From positions 61,042 to 125,041 of the forward strand of contig NZ_KZ626850.1 in assembly GCF_002911015.1 (NCBI RefSeq): 64,000 nucleotides of DNA. Reading direction: 5' to 3'. Origin of the DNA: Streptomyces populi. Lineage in GTDB: Bacteria; Actinomycetota; Actinomycetes; Streptomycetales; Streptomycetaceae. How positions within the stretch are numbered: position 1 is the first letter of the stretch; every line of letters starts with the position of its first letter. Positions 1-8,719 of this stretch are shown here, one piece after another. The position numbers and the translations under genes were made by a program. Below the pieces are notes generated by a model, which was given only the letters and a program-made list of their open reading frames with translations, ran no database searches and was not told where the DNA came from.

Positions 1-421
1 CCTTGTCCCCGAGATCGTCCAGGGCCTCCGGAGGGCACGCGGCGCGCAGCATGGGGAAGAGGTTCTGCTCCTCGTCGGCGATGTGGGCCCGGATCTCGAG
101 CATCAGGGTTCCGACGAGCCGGTCGAACTCGGGATCGCCGGCCTCGTAGCTCTCCAGGTCCTTCATGATCTGCTCGGCCTTGGAGTGGTCCTCGATCTCC
201 CTGTCGGCCAGCGTGTCACCGTTCGGCAGGTGCCGGCGCACGGCCGGGTACAGGTAGGCCTCCTCGGCCACCGAATGGCGCACCAGTTCCATCGTCGCCT
301 GGTCCGCGTAGACCTTCCGGTTCTTGTCACCGGGCGCGCAGCGGTCGATGCGCCCGAAGATCTCCTCGACCTCCCGATGATCGGTCATCAGCTCGTCGAT
401 GACGTTTCCACCGTGACCCAT
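1..421 (-). CDS. Hemerythrin (HHE) domain protein, C-terminus cut by window edge
   Basis: About 140 residues are visible from an ATG at 421 (a GAGG lies just upstream on the minus strand) and the frame is still open at base 1. The protein is helical and charged, with the spaced histidines and glutamates of the HHE cation-binding family: MTDHREVEEIF near residue 12, MELVRHSVAEEAYLYP near 49, EDHSKAEQIM near 84, and HIADEEQNLFP near 119. Such proteins bind a di-iron site and in actinobacteria are usually cytoplasmic and linked to redox or osmotic stress. The family call is firm and the physiological role is inferred. The roughly 285 bases between this gene and the next show no clear gene. Confidence 0.85.
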   Translation of the reverse strand, partial: MGHGGNVIDELMTDHREVEEIFGRIDRCAPGDKNRKVYADQATMELVRHSVAEEAYLYPAVRRHLPNGDTLADREIEDHSKAEQIMKDLESYEAGDPEFDRLVGTLMLEIRAHIADEEQNLFPMLRAACPPEALDDLGDK

Positions 422-707
422 GTCCTCAGCCTTTCCAGCGGTGACGGCTCCTGGATGATCCGCCCGGGGCTTCCGGGTGCCCATCGGTCGCCGGTTGACA
501 CGAGTTTCCGTGCCGGGGGACGGCACCGGTTCCCCGGCGCCGTCGAGAGGGCGCCGGGACGTTTGAGGCCGTGGCTGGAGGACACTCGCAGGGCCCCTGC
601 CCCACCCCGGCGTCGGGCTCGTGCGCCGGGTGCGAGGGGAGGAGCCCCGGGCCACGGGTACCCCCTGTCCGGCGCGGAGAAGCGCGGTGAGACCCAGGAG
701 GTCGGAC

Positions 708-965
708 ATGAGCGAGCGGTCCGTGATGGTTTGCCCGCCCACGAGACGCGACGGCCGTCAGGTGTGGGTGGACGGAAAGCCCATGGGCGAGGCCCAGAGC
801 CTGCGAGCCCTGACCGAGCTGCTGAACGCGGCGGGCTGGGACGACATGGACGAGGTCGACGTCGCCGAGTGGGAGGTCATCGAGTGGTACGGCGGAGGGC
901 CGGAGGTCTGGTCGCTGTGGTCCGACCCCTGGCCCGTGAGCGCGCGGCAGCCGGGATCCGGGTGA
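708..965 (+). CDS. Small conserved-type hypothetical protein (85 aa)
   Basis: The ATG at 708 is preceded by AGGAG at 696-700, a good ribosome site with 7-base spacing. An upstream in-frame start exists, but its product would begin with a low-complexity Arg-rich stretch. The protein starts MSERSVMVCPPTRRDG and is acidic in the middle (DDMDEVDVAEWEVIEW), with a Trp-rich C-terminus. It looks like the short MSER..V-PP proteins common in Streptomyces, which from memory have no assigned function. There is no signal peptide and no cysteine pair. It is monocistronic as far as can be seen. Confidence 0.65.
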   Translation: MSERSVMVCPPTRRDGRQVWVDGKPMGEAQSLRALTELLNAAGWDDMDEVDVAEWEVIEWYGGGPEVWSLWSDPWPVSARQPGSG

Positions 966-1052
966 ATCCGCCCCGGTGGCGAGCGGGCGCGGCCCGCCGG
1001 GAGCGCGTGTTGCGGAGAGCGTGCCGGTGACGCCGGCCCGCGTCCGGAGGTC

Positions 1053-1280
1053 TCAGCCGGAGTTCATGCGCAGATACTTCACGCCGCATTCGGGGCAGAA
1101 GGGATCCGACGCGTCGGTGCCCCAGGCGGTGGACGGCTGTGTCCAGGCGGCCGGATCGAGCTGACGCCCGCAGAGCGACACGGTCGCGCCCGCCTCCGTC
1201 ATGTGCCAGAGCGCGACCCGGGCGTCGGCCGACCCGGGCGGGATCCCTTCCGCGTACTCCGCCCGCAACTCGTACTGCAC
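1053..1280 (-). CDS. Small zinc-ribbon-like hypothetical protein (75 aa)
   Basis: The start is GTG at 1280, preceded on the minus strand by AAGGAGGG, a near-perfect ribosome site. The protein begins MQYELRAEYAEG. It has one Cys near residue 37 (VSLCGRQLD) and a C-terminal CPEC pair near 62-65, so a small treble-clef or zinc-ribbon fold is possible although a full four-cysteine set is not present. It contains a LWHMTEAGATVSLCGR stretch of the kind seen in actinobacterial small unknown proteins. No function is assigned. Confidence 0.6.
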   Translation of the reverse strand: MQYELRAEYAEGIPPGSADARVALWHMTEAGATVSLCGRQLDPAAWTQPSTAWGTDASDPFCPECGVKYLRMNSG

Positions 1281-1595
1281 GAGCCGCCCTCCTTTCCCGC
1301 CTCCGTGCCCCGCGGGGCGGTCGCCCGGCGGACGCGGCCGGATCTCCGGAGCCGGCGGGCGCCGTCCGAAGAACCCACACCGGGTTCCCCCGCCGGCGCG
1401 GGCGAATCACCGGACGCTCGCCGTGTGGGAGGGGACGTCGTGGGAACTGGGAGGGCACACCCGTACCGGGGCCGCACCACCGCACCCGCGTCAAGGACGT
1501 GAGGCACCCGGCCGACGGCAAGGGTGGTCACCGCACGGGGTGGGCGCCGTTCCGGTGGGCGGAGCGCGGCCCGCACCACGGTTGGAGTGAGCCAC
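1281..1595. other. Intergenic region, divergent promoters expected
   Basis: This 315-base stretch separates the minus-strand 75-aa gene from the plus-strand SpoIIE-type gene and must carry both promoters. I could not find a convincing -35/-10 pair for either. Open frames here are short and overlap on both strands, so I see no gene. Confidence 0.5.
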
Positions 1596-3542
1596 ATGGC
1601 GAACACCGAGGACGGGACAGCCGCCGCGACCGGTGACGCGGACGTAGTCCGTGCGGTGTTCGAGCAGATGCCGCTGATGATGGCCGGCCTGGAAGGACCC
1701 GAGCACCGCGTCGTGGCGGCGAACGGCGCCTTCCGGGCCGGTGCTGACCGTGCCGCTCCCGCCGGTGCGACCCCGCACGCCGTCCTTCCGGAGTCGGTGG
1801 AACAGCGGGTGCACGAGGTCTACGACCGCGTGCTGGCCACCGGACGGACGGAGTCCTCGCGCGAGTGGTGCGTCCGGACGAACACCGGCGGCCGGGTGGT
1901 GGAGGGCTTCTACGACTGCACCGCCTCCCCTCGCACGGGCGCGGACGGCACGGTGAAGGGCGTCTCCGTGTTCGTCGCCGACGTGACCGACCGGGTTCAC
2001 GAACGGCAGGCGGCCCGCGATCGGACCGAGGAAGCGGAACATCGTTGCGCACAGGCGCGCGAGACGGTCGTCGAACTGCAGCGGGCCCTGTTCCCCGAGT
2101 ACCTCCCGGTGCTGCCGTCGGTGCGGGTGTCCGCCCTCCTGTCGGCCGAACCCGGCAGGAGGGCGGGCGGCGACTGGTTCGGCGTGGTGGATCTGCCGGG
2201 CGGCCGGGTCGCTCTGGTCGTGGGGGACGTCGTCGGCCATGACGCGGCCGCCTCCGCCGCGATGAGCCAGCTGCGGACCGTCGTGCTCGAGCGGCTCCGC
2301 AGCGGTGAGGGCCCGGCCGCCGCGCTGGCCGCCGCGGACCGCTTCACCGAACGGGTGCCGGGAGCACGCGCGGCCACCTGCTGCGTCGCCGTGCTGGTGC
2401 CGGGCGACGGACGGCTGGTGTACGCCTCGGCGGGGCATCCGGCACCGCTGCTGGTCGCTCCCGACGGGACCACGAGGTACCTCGCCCACGGAGCGGGCCC
2501 GTTGGGCACGGGCGCCTCCTACCGGGACCAGGACGACCGGACGCCGGACGGCGGCGTGGTCCTGCTGTACACCGAGGGCGTCGGCGAGCGTCCCGGCGTC
2601 ACTCCGTCCCCGGGCCGTACCGCGCCGGCCACGACAGCCGCGGGCACTCTCCTGGAGCGCGCCTTCGGGCAAGGAGGTCCGCCGGGCGCCGCGGCACGGA
2701 CGCTCGAGGTTCTGCTGTGCGAGGGCGGGCACGGCGAGGACGCCACCCTGCTCGCCGCCCACCGCACCCCGCCCGTACCCGCCTTCGAGACGGTCCTGCC
2801 CGCGGTCGTCGACAGCGTCCGCGCCATTCAGTTCGAACTGGGCCGATGGCTGCTGCAGCTGGGGTGCTGCGACGAGGACGAGACCGCCGTCCAGCACGCC
2901 GTCGTGGAACTCGTCACCAACGCGGTCGACCACGCCTACACGGAGGCGGAGCCCCCGGACACCGACAGAAGCGTGCGGGTGCGCGCCCGTCTGACGGAGG
3001 ATGGTACGGCCGTCGTCGAGGTCGCCGACCACGGCAGCTGGTCCGACGGGGGCCAGCCGGACCCGCTGAGGGGACGGGGACTGGCCATGGTGGAGCTGTT
3101 CACCGGTGCCTTCACCGTCGACCGCGGTGACGCCTCCACGGACAAGGGGACGACGGTGCGGATCAGCCATCGGCTGCGCCGTCACGTCACCGTCGCCACA
3201 GGCACCGCGCCGACGGCCACCAGACCGGGGGAACTGCGGATCGAGGAGGAGCCCGACACCGTCGGGCGGCTCGTCGTCCGCGGCGGCGTCGACACCACGA
3301 CCGCGCCCCGGCTGAGGGCGGGTCTGATGTCCGCCTCCCACGGCGGCACCACCGACCTCACCGTCGACCTGTCCGCCGTCACCCACCTGGCCGGTGCCGG
3401 GGTGCGGGTGCTCCACGACACCGCCGCGCTCTGCGGGAGGAACGGCCGGACCGGACTGACCCTGATCGCCTCGGCCGGCTCCGTCGCCGCGAGCGTTCTC
3501 GACCTGGCCGACCTTCCCTACACCCATGACACGGCCCCGTGA
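1596..3542 (+). CDS. PAS / PP2C (SpoIIE-type) phosphatase / HATPase / STAS multidomain regulator
   Basis: The 648-aa product starts at ATG 1596, with GGAG about 10 bases upstream. Domains in order are a PAS fold (about 10-140), a helical linker (about 140-165), a PP2C/SpoIIE phosphatase (about 165-395), an HATPase_c anti-sigma-kinase-like domain (about 400-540, with ELVTNAVDHAY) and a C-terminal STAS domain (about 550-648, with DLSAVTHLAGAGVRVL). All three modules of a partner-switching circuit are therefore in one chain, which suggests sigma-factor or anti-sigma control in the cytoplasm. The phosphatase keeps GGDWF and GDVVGH. It has YTEG where YTDG is usual, GHD where GHG is usual, and EDATLL where DDxxLL is usual, so metal binding may be altered. 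No partner gene is adjacent. Confidence 0.88.
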   Translation: MANTEDGTAAATGDADVVRAVFEQMPLMMAGLEGPEHRVVAANGAFRAGADRAAPAGATPHAVLPESVEQRVHEVYDRVLATGRTESSREWCVRTNTGGRVVEGFYDCTASPRTGADGTVKGVSVFVADVTDRVHERQAARDRTEEAEHRCAQARETVVELQRALFPEYLPVLPSVRVSALLSAEPGRRAGGDWFGVVDLPGGRVALVVGDVVGHDAAASAAMSQLRTVVLERLRSGEGPAAALAAADRFTERVPGARAATCCVAVLVPGDGRLVYASAGHPAPLLVAPDGTTRYLAHGAGPLGTGASYRDQDDRTPDGGVVLLYTEGVGERPGVTPSPGRTAPATTAAGTLLERAFGQGGPPGAAARTLEVLLCEGGHGEDATLLAAHRTPPVPAFETVLPAVVDSVRAIQFELGRWLLQLGCCDEDETAVQHAVVELVTNAVDHAYTEAEPPDTDRSVRVRARLTEDGTAVVEVADHGSWSDGGQPDPLRGRGLAMVELFTGAFTVDRGDASTDKGTTVRISHRLRRHVTVATGTAPTATRPGELRIEEEPDTVGRLVVRGGVDTTTAPRLRAGLMSASHGGTTDLTVDLSAVTHLAGAGVRVLHDTAALCGRNGRTGLTLIASAGSVAASVLDLADLPYTHDTAP

Positions 3543-3682
3543 CCGGACATGGCCTCCCGTCCCGTGCGACGGCGACGGAAAAACGCACCTTTGCTGCTCC
3601 CGCGGACGGGTACTCGGCGCGCAGCCGGCGGTTCCCGGGCCGGTCGTCCGAGACCCTGACCGAAGCAGGAGGCGGTTCGCCC

Positions 3683-6600
3683 GTGACGAGTTCCACGCGT
3701 TCCCCGAAGACCCCGGCGCTCGACGTGGCCGGGCTGCGGGCCGCGCTGCGTGAAGGCGTGGACGGCGAGGTCAGGTTCGACGCCGGGAGCAGAGGCGCGT
3801 ACGTCACGGACGGCTCCAACTACCGCCAGGTGCCGATCGGCGTCGTCGTACCGCGCAACGTCGAGGCGGGGGCCCGGGCGGTCGAGGTGTGCGCCCGTTT
3901 CGGCGCGCCGGTCCTGTCACGCGGCGGCGGCACCAGCCTGGCCGGCCAGACCACCAACACCGCCGTCGTCATCGACTGGACGAAGTACTGCGACGCCCTG
4001 GTCTCGGTGGACCCCGACGCCCGCACCTGTGTGGTCGAGCCGGGCATCGTCCTGGACGAGCTCAACCGGCGACTCGCCGGCCACCGGCTGCAGTTCGGCC
4101 CGAAACCCTCCACGCACAGCCACTGCGCGCTGGGAGGGATGATCGGCAACAACTCCTGCGGATCCTCGGCGCAGGCGTACGGCAAGACCGTCGACAACGT
4201 CCGCCGGCTGGAGATCCTCACCTACGACGGACTGCGCACCTGGGTGGGGCCGACCTCGAAGGCCGAACGGGCCCGGATCGCCGCCGAGGGCGGGCGGAAG
4301 GCCGAGCTGTACGACGGCCTGGACCGCATCGCCGGCGAGTACCTGGCCGACATCCGGCGCGGCTACCCGAAGATCCCGCGCCGCGTCTCCGGCTACAACC
4401 TGGACTCGCTGCTGCCGGAGAACGGCTTCGACGTCGCCCGCGCCCTGGTCGGCAGCGAGGGCACCCTGGTCACCGTCCTGCGCGCGGAACTCGACCTGGT
4501 GCCGGTGCCGCGCCGGCAGTCGCTGCTCGTCCTCGGCTACGAGGACATCTGCCGTGCCGGGGACGACGTCGCCCGGCTGCTGGAGCACTGCAACCCCAGC
4601 CAGCTCGAAGGGCTGGACGGCCGGATGGCGCAGCTGATGCGCGAGGAAGGCGCCCACCTCGAATCGCTCGACGTCCTCCCCGAGGGCGACAGCTGGCTGC
4701 TCGTGCAGTACAGCGGCGACAGCCAGGAGGACGTCGACGAGCAGGCGCACGCGCTGCTGCGCGCGATCGGACGCAGCGAGAAGGACGCGGACGTCGCCTT
4801 CTCCGACGACCCCGAGCGCGAGCAGCGGATGCTCAGGGCCCGCGAGGCCGGGCTCGGCGTCACGGCGCGGCCACCGGACGACCGCGAGACCTGGGAGGGC
4901 TGGGAGGACTCCGCCGTCCCGCCCGAGCGGCTCGGCGACTACCTGCGCGACCTGAAGGGCCTCTTCGAGGAGTTCGGCTACGACCACCCGTCCCTGTACG
5001 GGCACTTCGGCCAGGGCTGCGTGCACACCCGTATCCCGTTCGGGCTGAGGACCGCCGAGGGCGTCGCCGCCTTCCGGCGCTTCGTGGAACGCGCGGCCGA
5101 CCTCGTGACCTCGTACGGCGGGTCCCTGTCCGGCGAGCACGGCGACGGCCAGTCCCGGGGCGAGCTGCTGACCCGGATGTTCGGCACCCGGCTGGTGACC
5201 GCCTTCGGGGAGCTGAAGACACTGTTCGACCCCGGGAACCGGATGAACCCGGGCAAGGTCGTCGACCCGAACCCGGTCGACGGGCAGCTGCGGCTCGGAC
5301 CCACCTGGCGCCCGGACACCCCCGGGACACACTTCGACTACCCGGAGGACGACCACTCCTTCACCCGCGCCGTGATGCGCTGTGTCGGGATCGGCAACTG
5401 CCGCACCCAGGAGGGCGGTGTGATGTGCCCGTCCTACCGCGCCACCAGGGAGGAGGAGCACTCCACCCGGGGCCGGGCCCGGCTGCTGTTCGAGATGCTC
5501 GGCGGACACGAGGACTCGGTGATCACCGACGGGTGGCGTTCCACCGAGGTGAAGGACGCCCTCGATCTGTGCCTGGCCTGCAAGGGCTGCAAGTCGGACT
5601 GCCCGGTGGGCGTCGACATGGCCACCTACAAGGCCGAGTTCCTCTCCCACCACTACGAGGGGCGGCTGCGCCCCGCCGCCCATTACGCGATGGGCTGGCT
5701 GCCGCTGTGGGCGCGGCTCTCCCGGATCGCTCCGTCCCTGGTCAACACGGTCCTCCACGCCCCCGTACTGGCGCGTGCGGGCAAACGGCTGGCGGGGGTC
5801 GCGGGGGAGCGGCAGGCCCCCGTGTTCGCACGGCAGTCCTTCGTCCAGTGGTGGAAGGAGCGTGGCGGAACCGAGCCGGATCCGGCCGGTCCGAGGACCG
5901 TCGTGCTGTGGCCCGACACCTTCGGCAACCACTTCCACCCCTCCGTCGCGATCTCGGCCGTACGGGTCCTGGAGGACGCGGGGTTCGAGGTCGCCGTACC
6001 CACGCAGCCCGTCTGCTGCGGGCTGACCTGGATCTCCACCGGCCAGCTGTCGACCGCCCAGAAGGTGCTGCGACGCACCCTCGACGTGCTGCGGCCCTAC
6101 CTGGACGCGGGAACCCCGATCATCGGTCTGGAACCGTCCTGCACCGCCGTGTTCCGGTCCGACGCCGTGGAGCTGATGCCCGCCGACCAGGACGTCAGGC
6201 GGCTGGCGGGCCAGGTCCGGACCCTCGCCGAGCAGCTCGTCCACCACGCCCCCGAGGGCTGGCGGCCGCCGGAACTCGCCCGGCGGGCGACCGTGCAGAC
6301 CCACTGCCACCAGCACGCGGTCATGAAGTTCGACGCCGACCGGGAACTGATGCGCCGGGCGCACGTCGACGCCGACGTCCTGGACGAGGGCTGCTGCGGG
6401 CTGGCCGGCAACTTCGGCTTCGAACGCGGCCACCACGAGGTGTCCATGGCCGTCGCCGAACAAGGCGTCCTGCCCGCCGTCCGCGGGACAGCCACCGGCA
6501 GCCTGGTCCTCGCCGACGGCTTCAGCTGCCGCACCCAGATCGAACAGGGCGACACCGGCCGCCGGGCCCTGCACCTGGCCGAAGCGCTCGCCCTCGGTCT

Positions 6601-6763
6601 CGACGGGAACCTGCCCGGCCGGTACCCCGAAAGCCTCGGCCGACGGCCCGGCCCGCCCTCCGGCGCGGCCCGGTGGGCGGCCACCGCGGGCGCCACGGCA
6701 CTCGCGGCCGGCCTCGTGACCACGGCCGGACGGGCCGTCCACAGGCGCTGCCGCCGCCCCTGA
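3683..6763 (+). CDS. FAD-linked oxidase fused to 4Fe-4S and CCG domains (D-lactate dehydrogenase/GlpC-like)
   Basis: The 1,026-aa product starts at GTG 3683 with AGGAGG at 3667-3672. The N-terminal half is an FAD-binding PCMH plus FAD-oxidase C domain: the flavin loop region around residues 70-110 contains RGGGTSLAGQTTN, followed by IGNNSCGSSAQAYGKT. The second half has two Fe-S cysteine clusters (CVGIGNC near 567 with a trailing MCPSY, and CLACKGCKSDCP near 629). Two CCG motifs typical of heterodisulfide-reductase/GlpC domains follow (QPVCCG near 776 and DEGCCG near 903). A hydrophobic segment close to the C-terminus may tether it to the membrane. The family oxidises 2-hydroxy acids such as lactate or glycolate and passes electrons onward through Fe-S clusters. 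It is first in a co-directional run with a ThDP enzyme and others. The substrate is not known. Confidence 0.88.
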   Translation: MTSSTRSPKTPALDVAGLRAALREGVDGEVRFDAGSRGAYVTDGSNYRQVPIGVVVPRNVEAGARAVEVCARFGAPVLSRGGGTSLAGQTTNTAVVIDWTKYCDALVSVDPDARTCVVEPGIVLDELNRRLAGHRLQFGPKPSTHSHCALGGMIGNNSCGSSAQAYGKTVDNVRRLEILTYDGLRTWVGPTSKAERARIAAEGGRKAELYDGLDRIAGEYLADIRRGYPKIPRRVSGYNLDSLLPENGFDVARALVGSEGTLVTVLRAELDLVPVPRRQSLLVLGYEDICRAGDDVARLLEHCNPSQLEGLDGRMAQLMREEGAHLESLDVLPEGDSWLLVQYSGDSQEDVDEQAHALLRAIGRSEKDADVAFSDDPEREQRMLRAREAGLGVTARPPDDRETWEGWEDSAVPPERLGDYLRDLKGLFEEFGYDHPSLYGHFGQGCVHTRIPFGLRTAEGVAAFRRFVERAADLVTSYGGSLSGEHGDGQSRGELLTRMFGTRLVTAFGELKTLFDPGNRMNPGKVVDPNPVDGQLRLGPTWRPDTPGTHFDYPEDDHSFTRAVMRCVGIGNCRTQEGGVMCPSYRATREEEHSTRGRARLLFEMLGGHEDSVITDGWRSTEVKDALDLCLACKGCKSDCPVGVDMATYKAEFLSHHYEGRLRPAAHYAMGWLPLWARLSRIAPSLVNTVLHAPVLARAGKRLAGVAGERQAPVFARQSFVQWWKERGGTEPDPAGPRTVVLWPDTFGNHFHPSVAISAVRVLEDAGFEVAVPTQPVCCGLTWISTGQLSTAQKVLRRTLDVLRPYLDAGTPIIGLEPSCTAVFRSDAVELMPADQDVRRLAGQVRTLAEQLVHHAPEGWRPPELARRATVQTHCHQHAVMKFDADRELMRRAHVDADVLDEGCCGLAGNFGFERGHHEVSMAVAEQGVLPAVRGTATGSLVLADGFSCRTQIEQGDTGRRALHLAEALALGLDGNLPGRYPESLGRRPGPPSGAARWAATAGATALAAGLVTTAGRAVHRRCRRP

Positions 6764-6895
6764 CCGGGCCCGGCCCGGGACCGGTACGCACCGGGACCGC
6801 GCGCCCGGACCGGGAACCCGTCAGGCCCCGGCACCCGTCGAGACCGCCCGCGACCCCGAACCCTCTGACCCCGGAAAACCGAAAGGTCCCCCATC

Positions 6896-8719
6896 ATGTC
6901 GAAGAAGGTCTCCGACCACGTTCTCGAGCGTCTGCGCGACTGGGGAGTGGAGCACGTCTTCGCCTACCCCGGCGACGGCATCAACGGACTGCTCGCCGCC
7001 TGGGGCCGCGCCGACGACAACCCGCGGTTCGTCCAGGCCCGCCACGAAGAGATGGCCGCGTTCCAGGCCGTCGGCTACGCCAAGTTCTCCGGCCGGGTCG
7101 GCGTGTGCGCCGCGACCTCCGGGCCCGGCGCCATCCACCTCCTCAACGGCCTGTACGACGCCAAGCTCGACCACGTGCCCGTCGTCGCGATCGTCGGACA
7201 GACCAACCGCAGCGCCATGGGCGGCTCCTACCAGCAGGAGGTCGACCTGCTGAGCCTCTACAAGGACGTCGCCTCCGACTTCTGCGAAATGGTCACCGTC
7301 CCCGAACAACTGCCCAACGTGCTCGACCGCGCCCTGCGCACCGCCATGGCCCGCCGCTCCGTGGCCGCGGTCATCATCCCGGCCGACGTGCAGGAGCTCG
7401 ACTACACGCCGCCCGAGCACGCCTTCAAGATGGTCCCCTCCAGCCTCGGCATGCCCCACTACGCGCCGGTGCCGGGCGACGACGACCTCGCCCGTGCCGC
7501 CGAGGTCCTGAACGCGGGCGACAAGGTCGCGATCCTGGTCGGCCAGGGCGCCCGCGGTGCCCGCACCGAGGTCATGGCCGTCGCCGACCGGCTGCGTGCC
7601 GGGGTCGCCAAGGCCCTGCTCGGCAAGGACGCCCTCGACGACGAACTGCCCTACGTCACCGGCTCCATCGGCCTGCTCGGCACCCGGCCGTCGTACGAGA
7701 TGATGACCGGCTGCGACACCCTCCTCGTCATCGGCTCCTCCTTCCCGTACACCCAGTTCCTGCCGGAGTTCGGGCAGGCACGCGCCGTGCAGATCGACAT
7801 CGACCCGCACATGGTCGGCCTGCGCTACCCCTTCGAGGTGAACCTCGTCGGCGACGCCCGCGAGACCCTGACCCGGCTGCTGCCGCTGCTGAAGGGCGGC
7901 GGGGACAAGAGCTGGCGCAAGAAGATCGAGAAGGACACGGCCCGCTGGTGGGAGGTCATGCAACGGCGCGCCGCCGTCGACGCGGACCCCGTCAACCCGG
8001 AGTACGTCGTGCACACCCTGAACGACCTGCTGCCCGACGACGTCATCCTCGCCGCCGACTCCGGCTCCGCCGCCAACTGGTACGCCCGGCACCTGAGGCT
8101 GCGCGGCGCCATGCGCGGCTCGCTGTCCGGCACCCTGGCCACCATGGGCCCCGGAGTGCCGTACGTCATCGGCGCGAAGTTCGCCCACGGCGACCGCCCG
8201 GCCATCGCGCTCGTCGGCGACGGGGCCATGCAGATGAACGGCATGGCCGAGCTGATCACGATCGCCAAGTACTGGCGCGAGTGGGCCGACCCGCGCCTGA
8301 TCGTGGCGGTGCTGAACAACCGCGACCTCAACCAGGTCACCTGGGAGATGCGCGCCATGTCCGGAGCCCCGCAGTTCCTGCCCTCCCAGTCGATCCCCGA
8401 CGTCCCCTACGCCGACGCCGCCCGCCTGTTCGGCCTGGAGGGCATCCGGATCGAGCGGCCGGACGACGTCCAGGGCGCCTGGAAGACCGCGCTCGCCGCC
8501 GACCGGCCCTGCGTGCTGGACTTCGTCACCGACCCCGCCGTGCCACCGATCCCGCCGCACGCCGGTCTCGACCAGATCGAGGCGGCGGCCCTTTCCGTCG
8601 TCAAGGGCGACAGCGACCGCACCGACATGGTCCGCCAGGGCTTCAAGGCCAAGGTGCAGGAGTTCCTGCCCGGCCGCCGGCACCGGGAGGACCGGCCCGG
8701 AGCCGAGGACGACACGTGA
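6896..8719 (+). CDS. Thiamine-diphosphate-dependent enzyme, pyruvate oxidase/dehydrogenase (quinone)-like
   Basis: The 607-aa product starts at ATG 6896, preceded by GAAAGG at 6881-6886. It has the three-domain architecture of the acetolactate synthase/POX family: an N-terminal PYR domain with FAYPGDGINGLLAAWG and the ThDP-activating glutamate region RHEEMAAF near residue 52, a central domain, and a C-terminal PP domain with the ThDP/Mg motif GDGAMQMNGMAEL near 441 followed by LNNRDLN. The cytoplasmic reaction is likely decarboxylation of pyruvate or a related 2-oxo acid. The preceding gene encodes a 2-hydroxy-acid dehydrogenase-like protein, so hydroxy acid to oxo acid to decarboxylated product is a reasonable sequence of reactions. 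Its stop overlaps the next start (GTGA), so the two are translationally coupled. Confidence 0.88.
   Translation: MSKKVSDHVLERLRDWGVEHVFAYPGDGINGLLAAWGRADDNPRFVQARHEEMAAFQAVGYAKFSGRVGVCAATSGPGAIHLLNGLYDAKLDHVPVVAIVGQTNRSAMGGSYQQEVDLLSLYKDVASDFCEMVTVPEQLPNVLDRALRTAMARRSVAAVIIPADVQELDYTPPEHAFKMVPSSLGMPHYAPVPGDDDLARAAEVLNAGDKVAILVGQGARGARTEVMAVADRLRAGVAKALLGKDALDDELPYVTGSIGLLGTRPSYEMMTGCDTLLVIGSSFPYTQFLPEFGQARAVQIDIDPHMVGLRYPFEVNLVGDARETLTRLLPLLKGGGDKSWRKKIEKDTARWWEVMQRRAAVDADPVNPEYVVHTLNDLLPDDVILAADSGSAANWYARHLRLRGAMRGSLSGTLATMGPGVPYVIGAKFAHGDRPAIALVGDGAMQMNGMAELITIAKYWREWADPRLIVAVLNNRDLNQVTWEMRAMSGAPQFLPSQSIPDVPYADAARLFGLEGIRIERPDDVQGAWKTALAADRPCVLDFVTDPAVPPIPPHAGLDQIEAAALSVVKGDSDRTDMVRQGFKAKVQEFLPGRRHREDRPGAEDDT

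Noticed and set aside
495..500. TTGACA as a -35 box for the 85-aa gene
   Set aside because: No -10-like hexamer lies 16-19 bases downstream, and the start at 708 is more than 200 bases away.
3889..8715. Very long plus-strand frame overlapping the FAD/Fe-S and ThDP genes
   Set aside because: It is Arg/Pro/Gly-rich low-complexity in a shifted frame. Only its last 369 codons, the enolase-superfamily gene from 8716, are real.
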